DNA from: Bacillota bacterium
GTDB lineage: Bacteria; Bacillota; Clostridia; Christensenellales; Aristaeellaceae
Length of the DNA: 46,308 nucleotides
Assembly (NCBI GenBank): GCA_023421395.1
Contig: JAEZTL010000039.1
Span: 1 to 46,308, forward strand
Reading direction: 5' to 3'
The notes under the pieces are model-generated. The model worked only from the letters and a program-made list of their open reading frames with translations, did not search any database and had not been told where the DNA came from. This document shows positions 29,701 through 32,222 of the stretch, piece by piece. Positions within the stretch are counted from its first letter, which is position 1; each line of letters starts with the position of its first letter. The position numbers were made by a program, and so were the translations under genes.

Positions 29701-30342
29701 GTCCGCGCCGCTCTTGGCGGTGATGCCGCTGGTCAGATCCGCCGACAGCGCCATCATCTGCTGGCTGCCGTCCTGCTCACTTTCCGGGAGGGCGGTATAG
29801 GGCTGGGCCGCGATCTCCGGCTCGGCGCTCGACTCGGGCTCTTCCGCAATCTCCGGCTCGGCGCTCGGCTCGGGCTCTTCCGCAACCTCCGGCTCGGCGC
29901 TCGGCTCGGGCTCCTCCGCGATCTCCGGCTCGGCGCTCGGCTCGGGCTCTTCCGCGATCTCCGGCTCGGCGCTCTGCTCGGGCTCCTCCGCGATCTCCGG
30001 CTCGGCGCTCGGCTCGGGCTCCTCCGCGATCTCCGGTTCGGCGCTCGGCTCGGGCTCCTCCGCGATCTCCGGCGGCGCGGGCTGTTCTGAGGACGATCCC
30101 GATCCGGAATCGGAGGCTTCAGACCCTCCGGATTGCTCCGTAAGCGCAGACGAGGCCCCGTCATCCGAAGATGACGAAGCCTGCTGTTCCCCCACCGAAG
30201 ATGCTGACGCCACGGCGCTCGTTTCCACAATGACCGCCATCATGCTGAGCATCAGCGCAAACACCAGTGAAATCAGAACAAGGTTCTTCTTCCACTGATG
30301 CCTTCTCCTTGCCTTGCTCCTGGAACAGCCATTATGGCGCAT
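2767..30342 (-). CDS. Giant secreted beta-helical adhesin, LktA/FHA-like (9,191 residues)
   Basis: The start is ATG 30342, with GGAGGAG at 30355-30349. The open frame extends upstream to 30726, but that part overlaps the TPR gene. The frame is uninterrupted for 27.6 kb. Visible regions (residues): 1-47 long signal peptide (basic n-region, hydrophobic 21-38, VASA cleavage-like end); 48-91 Ser/Asp-rich; 92-175 seven 12-residue EIAEEPEPSAEP repeats; about 395-600 five RTX-like units (GGAGEDEIA, GGDGDDLVT); about 600-6100 degenerate repeats of about 50 residues (alternating small and hydrophobic residues, then a GGxVxVxA strand), broken by disordered linkers near 1450-1540, 2155-2190 and 3310-3430; about 3970-5600 higher-order repeats; about 6470-7150 aromatic-rich module; about 7150-7900 FHA-like helix with 42-residue repeats; about 7940-8130 and the last 200 residues helical; 8550-8660 coiled coil. 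The repeat style resembles Fusobacterium leukotoxin-type filamentous adhesins (family knowledge). Ala/Gly/Ser/Val dominate and Cys is very rare. No LPXTG, SLH, choline-binding or autotransporter domain is visible. A surface or secreted location is inferred; the ligand is unknown. Confidence 0.9.
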   Translation of the reverse strand: MRHNGCSRSKARRRHQWKKNLVLISLVFALMLSMMAVIVETSAVASASSVGEQQASSSSDDGASSALTEQSGGSEASDSGSGSSSEQPAPPEIAEEPEPSAEPEIAEEPEPSAEPEIAEEPEQSAEPEIAEEPEPSAEPEIAEEPEPSAEPEVAEEPEPSAEPEIAEEPESSAEPEIAAQPYTALPESEQDGSQQMMALSADLTSGITAKSGADTTGANDTVEAYAIPAGSAYIREMAGLLTYKNDATANAIQNALQDALTTARDAINRTATIVVANGTYNGGINLDASSGSTLSSLILSIFGSADAAKDIKLQIVAEDALNESGEATANSAGGAQVDGSVTISGMDVVLAGLYFSTRAMVSVSDADSFSYYGTKLSDDVDIAVLNVKKNIKVDLGDGDDKASVKIKQAPTVSASMTVTAEMGQDAASLFEALTSFDASEITKLGANLASAVQSFLSSLNSSISGMVVTDSLTVDIDGGAGEDEIAVKQINSTDLTMTSGDTGSTYGFAIDLSKVDTTIRGGAGSDALGATGGMELTYGRKVISSLMEYVAEEFDIAGSSLQFFGGDGDDLVTVDTTAAFPSFRGVAIDVAGGAGFDRLHLTGKLNDQIAAASRITGNTSELTIEALAEITFLGDLVEGIRIPFTKQMVVGSTDMEAFTDALKNKNTVALSTLAPGAAAQSFTDYTLDASTPVNYTANLTIPVGGLLLTNIVADGGDSLIVNKLVAPDFNLALSGGAVTINGEVKGKNILINSIMADTAVAEIDQTIVEDDLNEDNTVEIEVGLYKANGASKISIASTASLVATQAIDMLASLTLDKLFLPTGDTFNPFTLKLGEVNIDIQGALTAGGSIHASALYSSTVSATNGLLKAIIPFGVAAVTGDTRLTVGGNARLNAGAGVLLRAASDISAEADATMGSLKFTLALAVVQAETHVKVGGNAVVTAGGDVKLSALNAVHAEAAALGKQPNLLALKPASGGYIAGSFVFQDTSAMIADSASVTSGAALTVKSESKLDTATTSVSIPASESDGSGGESPLPTDQIKLTSIVPFVENLLKVEKAPNQTAFGKLLAGVTGSNSLGNKFTDATKTVKPTSTPSSSNQIVGALALAYAGNANNALINTTGSVTAAGAVDVTALAATVNRVRADGSLYKTPLAQAEDAKNSVGVGVAIAITNHQNNAKITAGSIAAGGLNVAAITGRIVSSSIAKSGHVPKTSSFGLGGAVSVHVVIAHNEALVGKNAAYSLTGGAVNVVSTGNGAFTTVADASGKRSTPSLSFAGITIPLKPTTGSATGSVGIGAGIAVSVTGADFIAKVEDGVRFGTATLGSVKVKSAFSGTETIHAAAGAAGGTSIVPVLALAVSGVYSQAYLGTQTGVLTATGDVAVSAENSMKRTITADAAAAGTGVGVGASFGIGVINDSAEATLNRSVTAANVAVDAKSVSRLTMTIKASAAGATPPTSTSTGDAETGKTQADYDKMKDDGLPLDDNGDDMRSLFNEGEADQMADKNTQAASDLAAGANTNNVNANSVNQLSQDRPKAETNEGSIQVAASLALNILSNKALATLGSGLAITAADQARVRSVNDTDATISANASATNSTTGVGIAVAINYVRYQNKAKIGASTLRAKSLLVEADIVEADNKKTVEEILTKLLTYFATTDGTELLIDALLAVEGQSSLDALLAANGTYGADYAALTAAQKDSLRQLIIKQLTDQLTSGQRGDTANALLSGLIEPTVKDFFETLTDPEFILNMVLGSPDSSISDLFSQLALKGKVTAAAIEEVIALSLAAKFGNPGELDGIGCLISTSAISGVGAANVGVAGSAAIALVDGETEASIDSRTSSVPSDIIVSGDAVIRARAAQKVYTTATASADKNGKPVKDKDNSSGTSVGVGASAAISIVDVDASATLGKYRQLSAGTLSITSEARNDIDSVTIAGSDPIARREAVKVTTPGIGQEVTQPAANNTTTKDISVDAAVALAVITNNVLASVMEHAVIVTTGLDTVKTGVVSDAGVEEMVNFLLSAYQRGQTRASASGFAVAGDKAAVGAAIAVNIAMSDVRATFAGTGTVSGSAKITALTSNEDEANALATVVGASLDRYFDRLRSALRLASVGSGSGGSGKTNATIVNKINTFLPKAASLMGNVPFSAKLFELLGIKTPAAPSSSTANSAATNNAGPNANSQPMDDSAKKEQSVNLAAALGVNITNHCATTEMTGSLTAKNAEVSAADRSNFRTTGSGATVTLPSQQNANNIALGIAVTVNKNKAVSTVGGTLTATGTGSNNGAIRVTSATTQNMDGAYRGLLGAQAIACSIAGSGGKVGLAGAVAVMVAGAQSIAQIAENALVNGGAITVSATDKSKLAVRAGSVTATGASVGVGASFALIYAETITRATIGKNARITGGSLKLNAEKQRVDSTDYQFPLGISTLFTVDASSENSGIVNLKTSGGYALEINLGMDDVMKTLDMLNFLASVNYYVEAIAGSVVGSADAKAALAGSVAMLFTNNETIAEVGDGAVITLTDGSFDMDASSDTIARLIGGAVAATTGKSGVGASIAALADEDMVRASIGAGAKITASGDVTVDAAAVSDTWAVTVAAGVATGTGPSIGGGINVIVSGNTVWAGALGEDGATVGGEVLTAGGDARISASNVAKMTLISASLGAGSGVAAGGTAAVIVTNNNTQAALGAGAKLTAAKSATISARSEETMLDILASLSGSTGKVAAAGTLGVLVSQSLTQASVGALAQVTANDGSAQVTADGVVTQVVVLATASGSTGGAAVGGTVNVGVFDHAVNALVGRGAKLQALKMAQGDNVIVRATADNSTILITFAGAASTSSAAIAGAIPVVVISDKVQVDIGSYVVIEAGDSIAIISRAESGLYNIAGSVAVSAGQAGAGATIATLVIGNNVNTKIGDYVEMVAHAVMQDAMLPAGVQLPNRDTRRRGVLISATANSTLAMISGSGAVSTGNAAVAGVIHTLVLKNSVKAVVGNHVVMVAGRESSTQGSAKTGDGEVLVESDDDSHIYNIAGAVSASSNTGVGASVVVMVYDKQMEASVGDGGLIIATGGVTAQAISKDTVILLALSFAGGGEVGVAVGASALVFENNLLAALGGTVISDGGVLVSADSETTMANVATAVSVGGTAAVTPIAILTYFEGTTDALIRTSADIEAGGGVTVHAKSKEFITSDAAGVSASGTASVSGTVDVVLSKQKTTATTGSGVTISADALGVDATDDYQLVGVVVTVAGSGTAGVAITALVSVLHNTVSAILGAGNDITTQSGDVTVNASAKRDISSYAGTVAVGQVGVGGTLMVVVAGGKMKQDAADQLGASFKPDDYMNDTFSSSNSAASGYKKTDAGTMLAGDGDRQSQSQAGSGGSFDGTGGYKDDDVTGNVDVESGKDADNSSAQAPGADSSFDSSSDLDNASEIGSAKPTYASQDATSAIIGAGTVVHSARDILVTANDALVADLIAGTITGGAYAAVGAGVAVAVLFSNVEAKVENGAVLTAGRDIKILATAGSTAVEDTDTGRTGALEDSFSAGTNNPMDLTKRTIRAISITGGGALVGVSVSLASVNVFSTVIATLEGDVAGAASLTVKAACDYPNVLAATLTASVGGVAVGASVAAAVFGATVESSIRGNAVVSATPAIDVSSRLNAGAISGAGAFAAGGVSVNGAIALVVNLSRVDTYIGRGVTVNRQGAGTVSVSADVDTAARAYVLSVAVSTGGPAVGISAAVSVIKPEVLTYIGTTPAGHAARQGASSTGGNVNAATVSVGSDVTSLAQSLIAAFSAGDPSVNGNVLLVFNFTDAIAALSGATVNADTITVDAYMDSTARSVVLVGTVGLSTAIGVTVSYVGLRSSNIARIDGGALTASTISVYAGRLGDENTATAEATAVAGNIGLVSVGLNAAIADNKAENIAEILGGAIQATAMLNVYAYGKATATAQVLGVSAGGINVAGTFVLALLRSEQKARILGGSVNAGALNVKSFFNNAAGDTALAKIVTGSGGIISVTANLALAYGRASSLAVVAPAVMTATGTVAVGSYGYQQVAVDITNLVDISYYGATVMAGFAYAQGEFTACLTVPDGAAATDISADSVTVETIYNASAVSRVTPSKGGVSVNAVGAKANAAVALVSVSAGAIIDGTGTLSAGTVTVEVKGTTSSLAEVRTPAFEAGVATIAVNVILSKLSARQKAYILGTRITGAASITVRSELNKDKTTAAAAKLHANGGSGSVGLLNVRANIAVALADSESFAFVLGAPISGGALVIASDASSIASAKIETASFSASAASLGLNALYAYADGDFRAYAVTAGVAMNPASITVSNTHSAASDADTTQSPVSAAFSVISAKINLAVAVTGVNAEAAILGSASGLVGDGILDQAYLDAFGLAGAGGTLSTANASVLASGIATATTTVALTALEMNYVSVGVNVLVSKLTATQNAYISGASVSGGSVAVQSTLNAGETTGAQATLSGNKITVNLYGGNANTVYALADAASIAFIEDSAVDLSGALVVLSSGSSIAVAGVTQGSGVGLVTVGLTVVDADASGDFKAYIQTAAGKLVKAASVSVTATYKAKAQATTTQAAGGVTGSLVSGETNAATALATNLAEAAITGDGSVQATGALTVSAAGTGIALALVETPSATLSGISVVANVLYASLESLQNAYIACGSIKAGSVTVSSDYNKNATSSENGGATATLRGTGAGASLSYVNVGANTAIATISALSAAYIAGTDILSGTGAVMILSSAASLASAGVEQASGAGYASFGVTVVQAYANGNFSAYLKADGASVNAASLAITNTYQAKATAATTQSAGSVDGSVISGKTNAATAKVGTQANARVYGADLDGVIAGSITLTGALTVTATGNAVALAEVQQPLISLTGISIAANILNASLESIQKARVSGVNLKAGSVTVSSNYNQGIVDSTAGGANAVLRGTGIGGSGSLKLTLVGLDVNTAIATAAATNIAAVECANILPGTGAMLIQSNGTSLAKAGVEQASGAGLASFGVTIVNAYANGSYSAHLDASGSNIHASSLTIENNYTAKANAETTQATGGGVNASAASGKTNVANASVGILAVAELRGDPDAADDLVTVGGAVSLKAVGIALAQALVQAPLITLSAIDVAANVISASLVGTQRARILDAGLTAGSVTVLSEFNKGRTDGATATLAGSGASVTLVEASINSATATANNSVAAGVEGATVNCSAMTVKVDATSNAIAKTMNGASVGFAGLGVTVITALANGTYDAYIVNSDVNAGAGLVDVKVLHTSSAEAKAAQPSGGAIQIAGITIEGNKATATAGTVANARIVGGSVTTTGALTVQIDGTASANAEIQGAKVAAGAVRIAVNLVRADVAAQLNAFIRQAVITAGDVSVKANLNKLNDTTGSVAKVGSNGTSGSTSITLVGGSASKADALITAIVAAAVVGASMDVGQLNVYADVNAYANADIHVPSTSLDLFNASVIETAANTAGSYSATVDSTGQGAGQVLRAASLDIKVTYYATSFAATGPAGGLSASVASASLNKATAQTGLSATALLAGSGSVDVTGIANVQVFGHAKSNALGRTYSLSIAGVKLTVNWTSATLNATQRANVKNTGAMTIGGTLKINSEFVKDGSGYGEATATTGGAGGGASVSILSASTNVARAIVAAMIYAGITNEPGDMPGLLQAGSIDIDATVDTKSTATAKAAYEVSIATIGNLDATAIIYSTVEAYIQRALVEVSGNVSVNSSSTATASASSDSPGGVGLAVASNAKARTFIGMPTSANLNSDDQSGITDLLGQKPQTASAYVDAATVTAGGNITIKAYNTGYASSEVKKATTVGLATISNSIIPTFSEYYTKAQVLNGSTLDATGNISITAEDYTRARSVAQGTSIGLGVNANTMYGRNFQDVVTWVDISASLVKAGEALNVLATSRADLYAETVANGGGLFSGDSLKVSNTLYRNTKVNILSGARIEADYGDLTIKATSGTSDTITTRATISSGGLVAFGTIHGYSTVSSGATVNVNSGAEIVDTFNTVLIIADASMRDMETYLYASVSGLGVRPKVYSHTSVSITPLVDIAGAANNRVSVTGRYVELRTVTSRLYIYDYCYSRGKALGASITASVNQTTGIAVRTQVSNAVIRAYDGLTMTASSSPSGTSRNVYAHSSTSLRAIGESNSNVDMDYDDHTYATVGSGVDVYSADVYIAAMSPNVNADYDRSKSGFIVKYRGGSQSLSTSAQSSIDSNAKFHLGDAAAGIVIDISTRNGTTLVRQVGLKNERQIWTVSSESVQFADISNNLPGRMRVLMFTGSTNPYFTVYNQEWLPELTLVNRTDLNVTLKGVTLHNTSFVSPTVSLSYLMTSFRNTNIQASDDTTPEVTVESRAAGDVHLSGLIANPTGSVRFLFTGVNPGALTSIGAMSTTGGLANIAPLWAHTLTISGAGSVGTQSKPLLAFLFGLASEDPWITATAAGDMHMELTPAELRMVAAIPSQGAYDTGALQYKLRLVQALTGGVNAIKLCEGLRIYQKTGTSVVAMPQPGTLLYLVDALKGLSGSVTLSSRDALDRYMDSYDPVNGVYIYQLPNGTMLYTDEEGSVLRIVEGGVDFVVSDFAFTLDGDGDVTQISLAQGVRFNVTTGRLSIDAGYNFTALLSAIDGSWIMNHLGKGVDQFTFLYGYSGGEGETGTPLESDLYFWKTAGNTTYYFLTSDLISPSKITEQSADNNAGAYMITYDSVAKTLAAYYISFANELDGVSDEDYLNYFKWDSDDDDYATFDITKLTAYDKDSPPLYGLPSWCTELNGQYLVHRDNQYTNVSHLRLPFFELSSDLYLVYEIATGNLSYLYNVAGNPSWMWLSGSLSYAKINGVYVVSAGTTLANGVVVDRDYFFTIDSGAESETERVPVYWHEDNDWYSYRDITLDSYAPTITYATAAAISLSVGKPEGQDYYYVSFDGDEGGNISFEGPVSDIPVKGAALPSNHVKTGNGYRITASMYIHVDGTAVMFATERITDESSPNYGEFYIPMVSGYARFAAMFNGSVYQSDKLTVANLLNALNTASFAPTITIHQIDGSTGAAQLVMLESLTGDADGSVAVDAQGRYYLKSAGVWTLINTGLITTGTQHMTGLTINEDTGETADCDVTTVTIAGVLTIVTTVVADGSENDGQIVDIVYTLADGTTVSMRGRVVVPGSTIGQQASVKVAATTYLLGNVSGSDITLEMPDPQGSILDGRADETAPNVDATGNLALVTASSASVGTQTNPLAIVVDGLVMFRDLDSNKLLVTDTYLKSVLGNLAFEPGTHVEGVTLEAEALAGSILFADFTVSDSSAGDAATVTLHAQENISGSQRLDVVNSFVSLTAGSNITMPVLTGMEGADIVLIADGDIRIVAADGLSVDLNASTMAATAGGSITLGNLRLGKTVEGAITHGSRLDLTANDFIHAGDGALDGSTLTAYTDDGGIIFGNLTGTYGSEIRLKTHTYNVLGADIETCDVTLNGSRIIFEAFNDIAVGNLSEVYGSNAKLTAEGSVTAGNAQLSASVLNALAVNGSIVMGDITETVGSVVTLDADRNISAGNVDLSGASFMEATANTGAITLGIMAIRGRSTATLDADGDIEADDVTLGDSALTATSHHGGITLGEVIASEKSTATLDADGDIEAGDVTLGDSTLTATSHHGGITLGEVIASEKSTATLDADGDIEADDVTLGDSTLTATSHHGGITLGEVIASEKSTATLDADGDIEAGDTTLGDSTLTATSHHGGITLGEVIASEKSTATLDADGDIEAGDVTLGDSALTATSHHGGITLGEVIASEKSTATLDADGDIEAGDTTLDDSTLTATSHHGGITTLGILASNHSTLDFDADRDVRFPTITALDSVVTMDAGGEIAFSLADLSRSAVDLVTHDDLNPATPGDISFNIIEGLDTALRLFANGGGIYTLNDWGYLYMRGASTITMSARDDIGKLARRLIVDIPDTMVFRVLVVDNFHIDAVELVGALKFLRQRPVEDMRDGRDESGVIRLGDWLASGGMQELYPALAAQAPEALAAWLAARNGREVWSALITQQALSALIAGGEIAKGDLKALLVGDGFNTKAFNAAYAAGQYDLLAAMLRTVLDVTPPDVLAKTSIKYVDDARALTWLAAAIDVGLVENLGDALHDSMTADDLMALLDEAWQNADYQGRLDTEPADEPARGFTMIIDESYGEGRVWNAGDLLILQYAGDLTAADIHSDRGDVTLTTLGGSILGAPSDVANVRGRHILLSAYESIGSASQPLTTEQQANRPTLVGNIVNPPLDGAGNPVKNPDGSYNFLLTARPVLNELGLPVLDDLLRPVFEWAVYVRIDYDWLRVEYLDEATRMDASAGGDIYISELTGDMGVGNVTAAGNVGLSAAGSILDVRDANEIALNIDAGGNVRLSAASGTIGTRDNYLDIDVDGVVTADAFGDISINDVADLILIADSWHGQVNADAAGNLDLSNTVGNLVIGPIYAGGDITITAQGSILPGDRLGRDAQVKGHSIALNALGGTAGTAAAPLEIDTDAPGGGTLSILAASTVFVRELTGDLRLKKLVSGGDATLVIPDNLIDANDPLWDYAAQMYLETYEAFDRFTVLSTIAQVLRAYADQLQEKLDAANDKVDTLKSALADLMARISDLESQIAGIAGDPTKAALLKKLNDKLSSLTSQATSVTGRLNAALARQATAQAVFDQADGQASLAEGAAAAQYGVVTDNAAETVRRIRNAIGHNTIEVAGNLTLIAGGSIGEADHSLSMLVGGVVTTDQGDNPSDGLYLASGGSIMLSGINAYGNVSIIALGNILFTPGQKLSAQVASLLSLNGDVGSKKNPIFLNVGEVSAAGNNVYLRSVRPLKVDTVISGNVASIQSDGSVTGVLRDGDDPRANISAGTLDLEAGANVGTANNPLLLNVDNLKLSAGTVTLANISDALNIVRLRGSQVRIYALGSVMGGTIYADRLTINANGSVWMKDDPLVVWVPGVVRITSVLGRVYYINLYRPATIAAGAVETLYLMRFPVTVRLSGQVQTLTLYIAATRGANGAVIMRGAWLMAEENAEGFARILEAIKAQGVKNPAFVFAQTLPGLTQALQSIYPGTVLQGGVVMWLLGALANADAVDIEALLGDLQSILTADNEESAILLIERFAQRWGDKYPEIASKLSEGWADRAEFFLMSAAARRTACNFAGFAPFLTGLQSALAEVGGFENEGTLMDALAPVLKQGIQTRSALKAA
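4365..4695 (-). other. Coiled-coil insertion in the C-terminal beta-helix of the adhesin
   Basis: About residues 8550-8660 show heptad-like patterning without Pro or Gly over long runs, for example YADQLQEKLDAANDKVDTLK and LADLMARISDLESQIAGI. A second helical stretch with LLKKLNDKLSSLTSQ follows. On both sides the FHA-like strands resume. A hairpin coiled coil projecting from the helix is the simplest reading. Confidence 0.65.
6934..7662 (-). repeat. 126-bp near-identical tandem repeats (five full, one partial) inside the adhesin gene
   Basis: Each unit encodes 42 residues, starting STATLDADGDIEA, with TSHHGGITLGEVIASEK at the end. Copies are exactly in frame (for example GATCAC at 7045 and 7171, 126 bp apart) and differ at only a few bases, giving ADD/AGD, DV/DT and SAL/STL variants. 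The sixth copy decays after HHGGIT. The unit is a two- to three-coil piece of FHA-like beta-helix (xATLDADGDIxA, LTATSHHGGITLG). High nucleotide identity points to recent duplication and likely copy-number variation. Confidence 0.95.
8890..10930 (-). other. Aromatic-rich globular module of the giant adhesin
   Basis: About residues 6471-7151 break the Ala/Gly/Val repeat pattern. The composition turns to Tyr, Trp, Phe, Asp and Asn (SYDPVNGVYIYQLPNG, FWKTAGNTTYYFLTSD, NPSWMWLSGSLSY, YWHEDNDWYSYRD). No domain family was recognised. It looks like a folded beta-rich domain inserted between two beta-helical arms and is the best candidate for a ligand-binding head. That role is inference. Confidence 0.6.
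13540..18440 (-). repeat. Higher-order repeats of about 690 bp (about eight copies) in the adhesin gene
   Basis: A marker strand of the form S-x-x-N-K/x, followed by a variable loop and an ATL-x-G segment, recurs near 18430, 17741, 17010, 16338, 15632, 14915, 14245 and 13555 (SFFNNAAGDT, SELNKDKTTA, STLNAGETTG, SDYNKNATSS, SNYNQGIVDS, SEFNKGRTDG, ANLNKLNDTT, SEFVKDGSGY). Spacing is about 670-730 bp, or 223-244 residues. Between markers the same order returns: a VEQASGAGxASFGVTVV strand, an AYANGxFSAYL segment, an ATTQ segment, and a VNVIxASLxxxQxAYI segment. Copies are diverged, so duplication is older than in the 126-bp block. Confidence 0.75.
28550..29165 (-). other. RTX-like GGxGxDxUx motifs near the adhesin N-terminus
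   Basis: Five isolated nonapeptide-like units occur at about residues 395 (LGDGDDKAS), 480 (GGAGEDEIA), 519 (GGAGSDALG), 565 (GGDGDDLVT) and 592 (GGAGFDRLH). They match the Ca2+-binding RTX consensus but are spread out rather than in tandem, each closing a beta-rich segment. Calcium binding is inferred from the motif only. Confidence 0.6.
29818..30069 (-). repeat. 36-bp tandem repeats encoding a Pro/Glu/Ala stalk (seven copies)
   Basis: Seven exact 36-bp periods encode EIAEEPEPSAEP with single substitutions (EQSAEP, EVAEEP, ESSAEP), then a partial EIAAQPY. This acidic, proline-rich segment lies at residues 92-175, directly after the signal peptide and a Ser/Asp-rich stretch, so it probably forms an extended stalk. 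In-frame 36-bp units allow length change without frameshift. Confidence 0.95.
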
Positions 30343-30424
30343 AAAACTCTCCTCCAAATCAAACCGGTCCCGCCTCGGACGGCGGTCTGTTTTACGGGCG
30401 TCTGTTTTGGAATGGTGCGTTGGT

Positions 30425-32047
30425 TCAGTCAGATGTTTTGCTGTCGGGAAGAACGGTGGTTTGGGGAGCTGGGTCAACGGCTGCCCCCGTAGCCTGCTGC
30501 TTTGCGTTCTCGTAGTACTGGGCCAGCTGCCAGAGAACCTTCTTGGCGGCATCCTTGAGCCCCTGGTCATCTCCCGATGACAGCGTCTTGTCCATGTCGG
30601 ACAGCGCGCGATCATAGTCCTGAAGCTGCACATAACACACGCCGCGGTTGTAGTAGCAGAACTGCACCAGGAAATTCTGCTCGATGGAGTTGGTAAAGTC
30701 GTCGATGGCCTCCTGATACTTTTCAAGCGTCAGATTGCACAGGCCGCGATAGTAGCGGGAACCGGCCAGCTCGGCGTTCAGCGAGAGTGACTGCGTCAGG
30801 TATTCCAGCGCCTTCTCCGTTTGCTCCAGCGTCATCGCGGAGACGCCCATGCGCTGGTACAGTACATCGAGCGCGGCTGCGCTCTTGCCCAGCGCAATCA
30901 GCTTTTCACCGTATGCCAGCACCTGATCGTGCTTTTCCAGCGCGTAGTCGCAGGCAGTCAGCTGCTCGTAGCACATCGCCTCGTCGTATCCCTGCGAAAG
31001 CGCGTCTGTCAGGTCCGTCTCCGCCAAACCGAAGCTGCCCAGCTGCATATGACACAGCGCCCGCAGATAATGGGCGTAAGCGGCCTGCGGCGGAAGTTCT
31101 TCCGCGGGCTCGGCCGTCTCGCCGCCGGGCGTCGCGGTGGCTTTCATAGAGCCTCCGACTTCGGTCGGTTCCTCCACGGCCGACGCCGTATCGGAAGTAC
31201 CGTCCGCAGCCTCAACCGCCGTTTCTTCACGGACCGCACCGCCCAGGTATTCGTCAAGGCCGGTCAGCGCGGCCTGGTACTCCTTGAGAAGGAATGCGCA
31301 GCGTAGGCTGTTCAGCCGCTGCACGACGTCGGCAGGGTCGTTTTCATAGAGCCAGTCGTAACGCTCTCGCGCCTTGTCGTACTTGCCGGTGGCCTCGTAG
31401 AGCTGCGCCAGCGTAGAAACCGGCGATGTATCGTCCGGCATTATCCGGGTGTACGCCTCGAGATCGGAAATAGCCGGCGCGTATTTCTGCTGCTCAATGT
31501 AGATTTGCGCGCGGAGAAGGAGCGCCTGCCGCGCGTTGGGGTCGGATTCCAGCGCCTTGCTCAGGCTTTGGACCGCCTGAGCGTACTGATCCTGCAGCGC
31601 GTACAGCGATCCCTTCTTGGTCCACACGTCGGCAAAGGCGGCAGTATCTCCCTCGTCCGCGAGTTCCAGGCACTTGTCCAGCTCTTCCATGGCCTTTTCG
31701 TACTCGCCCTTGCCGATGCTGATGGAGGCAAGCTGATAATAGTCATCATAGGTGGTTGGGTTATCCAGCGAACCCTCAAGGATCGAGTAGATCCTGTCCA
31801 GATTCTGGCTGGCTTCCGCGGGATTGCTCTCGGCGTAGCCGTCCGCCTGCCAGAGCGCCCTGGGCAGGTCTGATAGCAGCACGGTCGCGAGCAGCCCGAC
31901 TGCCAGTACCAGCGCCAAAAAGCGCTTAGGCAAGCCTCTCTTACGAAAGCTTGCCTCAGGAGTCAGGTCATCCGCGGGCCACCCCGGCGGCCCGGCGGCG
32001 CGGGTTTTCTTTCGCCACTCGAGGTAGCGCCTGTATATCTGGGACAT
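30425..32047 (-). CDS. Membrane-anchored extracytoplasmic TPR protein
   Basis: The 540-residue protein starts at ATG 32047 behind AAGGAGG; the open frame's earlier Met is not needed. Residues 1-42 are cytoplasmic and basic (MSQIYRRYLEWRKKTR). One transmembrane helix lies at about 43-59 (FLALVLAVGLLATVLLS), so the rest should lie outside the cell. From about residue 75 there are repeated 34-residue TPR units (YDDYYQLASISIGKGEYEKA; GSLYALQDQYAQAVQSLSKA; RGLCNLTLEKYQEAIDDFTN; YNRGVCYVQLQDYDRALSDM). An acidic Pro/Thr/Glu linker at about 270-325 splits the TPRs into two blocks. The tail is disordered. The gene ends 82 bp before the giant adhesin start on the same strand. A scaffold or handling role for that protein at the membrane is inferred from this pairing; no enzyme motif is present. 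Confidence 0.85.
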   Translation of the reverse strand: MSQIYRRYLEWRKKTRAAGPPGWPADDLTPEASFRKRGLPKRFLALVLAVGLLATVLLSDLPRALWQADGYAESNPAEASQNLDRIYSILEGSLDNPTTYDDYYQLASISIGKGEYEKAMEELDKCLELADEGDTAAFADVWTKKGSLYALQDQYAQAVQSLSKALESDPNARQALLLRAQIYIEQQKYAPAISDLEAYTRIMPDDTSPVSTLAQLYEATGKYDKARERYDWLYENDPADVVQRLNSLRCAFLLKEYQAALTGLDEYLGGAVREETAVEAADGTSDTASAVEEPTEVGGSMKATATPGGETAEPAEELPPQAAYAHYLRALCHMQLGSFGLAETDLTDALSQGYDEAMCYEQLTACDYALEKHDQVLAYGEKLIALGKSAAALDVLYQRMGVSAMTLEQTEKALEYLTQSLSLNAELAGSRYYRGLCNLTLEKYQEAIDDFTNSIEQNFLVQFCYYNRGVCYVQLQDYDRALSDMDKTLSSGDDQGLKDAAKKVLWQLAQYYENAKQQATGAAVDPAPQTTVLPDSKTSD

Positions 32048-32068
32048 AATTATGTCCTCCTTAAAACG

Positions 32069-32077
32069 ATTATAACA
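32069..32077 (-). promoter_or_regulatory. Candidate extended -10 promoter element before the TPR-adhesin pair
   Basis: TGTTATAAT, an extended -10 form (TGnTATAAT), lies on the minus strand 22 bp upstream of ATG 32047. No good -35 is present, and the leader would be very short, with the start point next to the AAGGAGG site. The AT-rich stretch 32085-32160 upstream contrasts with the GC-rich surroundings and may hold the true promoter. Confidence 0.3.
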
Positions 32078-32222
32078 GGCAATCAAGGGTTTCGTATATG
32101 GATATATTGACGTTTTTTGGAAGTAAATTTTATCAATTCTATGGTTATTTCTTCCAGCCGTGCCGGATAGATGTAACCCTATTGAGCCCTAAAGCCGGCA
32201 GCGGCAGGTGCGTCCAGGCCCG

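Noticed and set aside
30343..30726. 128-codon N-terminal extension of the adhesin frame
   Set aside because: It overlaps the end of the TPR gene. The signal peptide and a GGAGGAG site mark the start at 30342.
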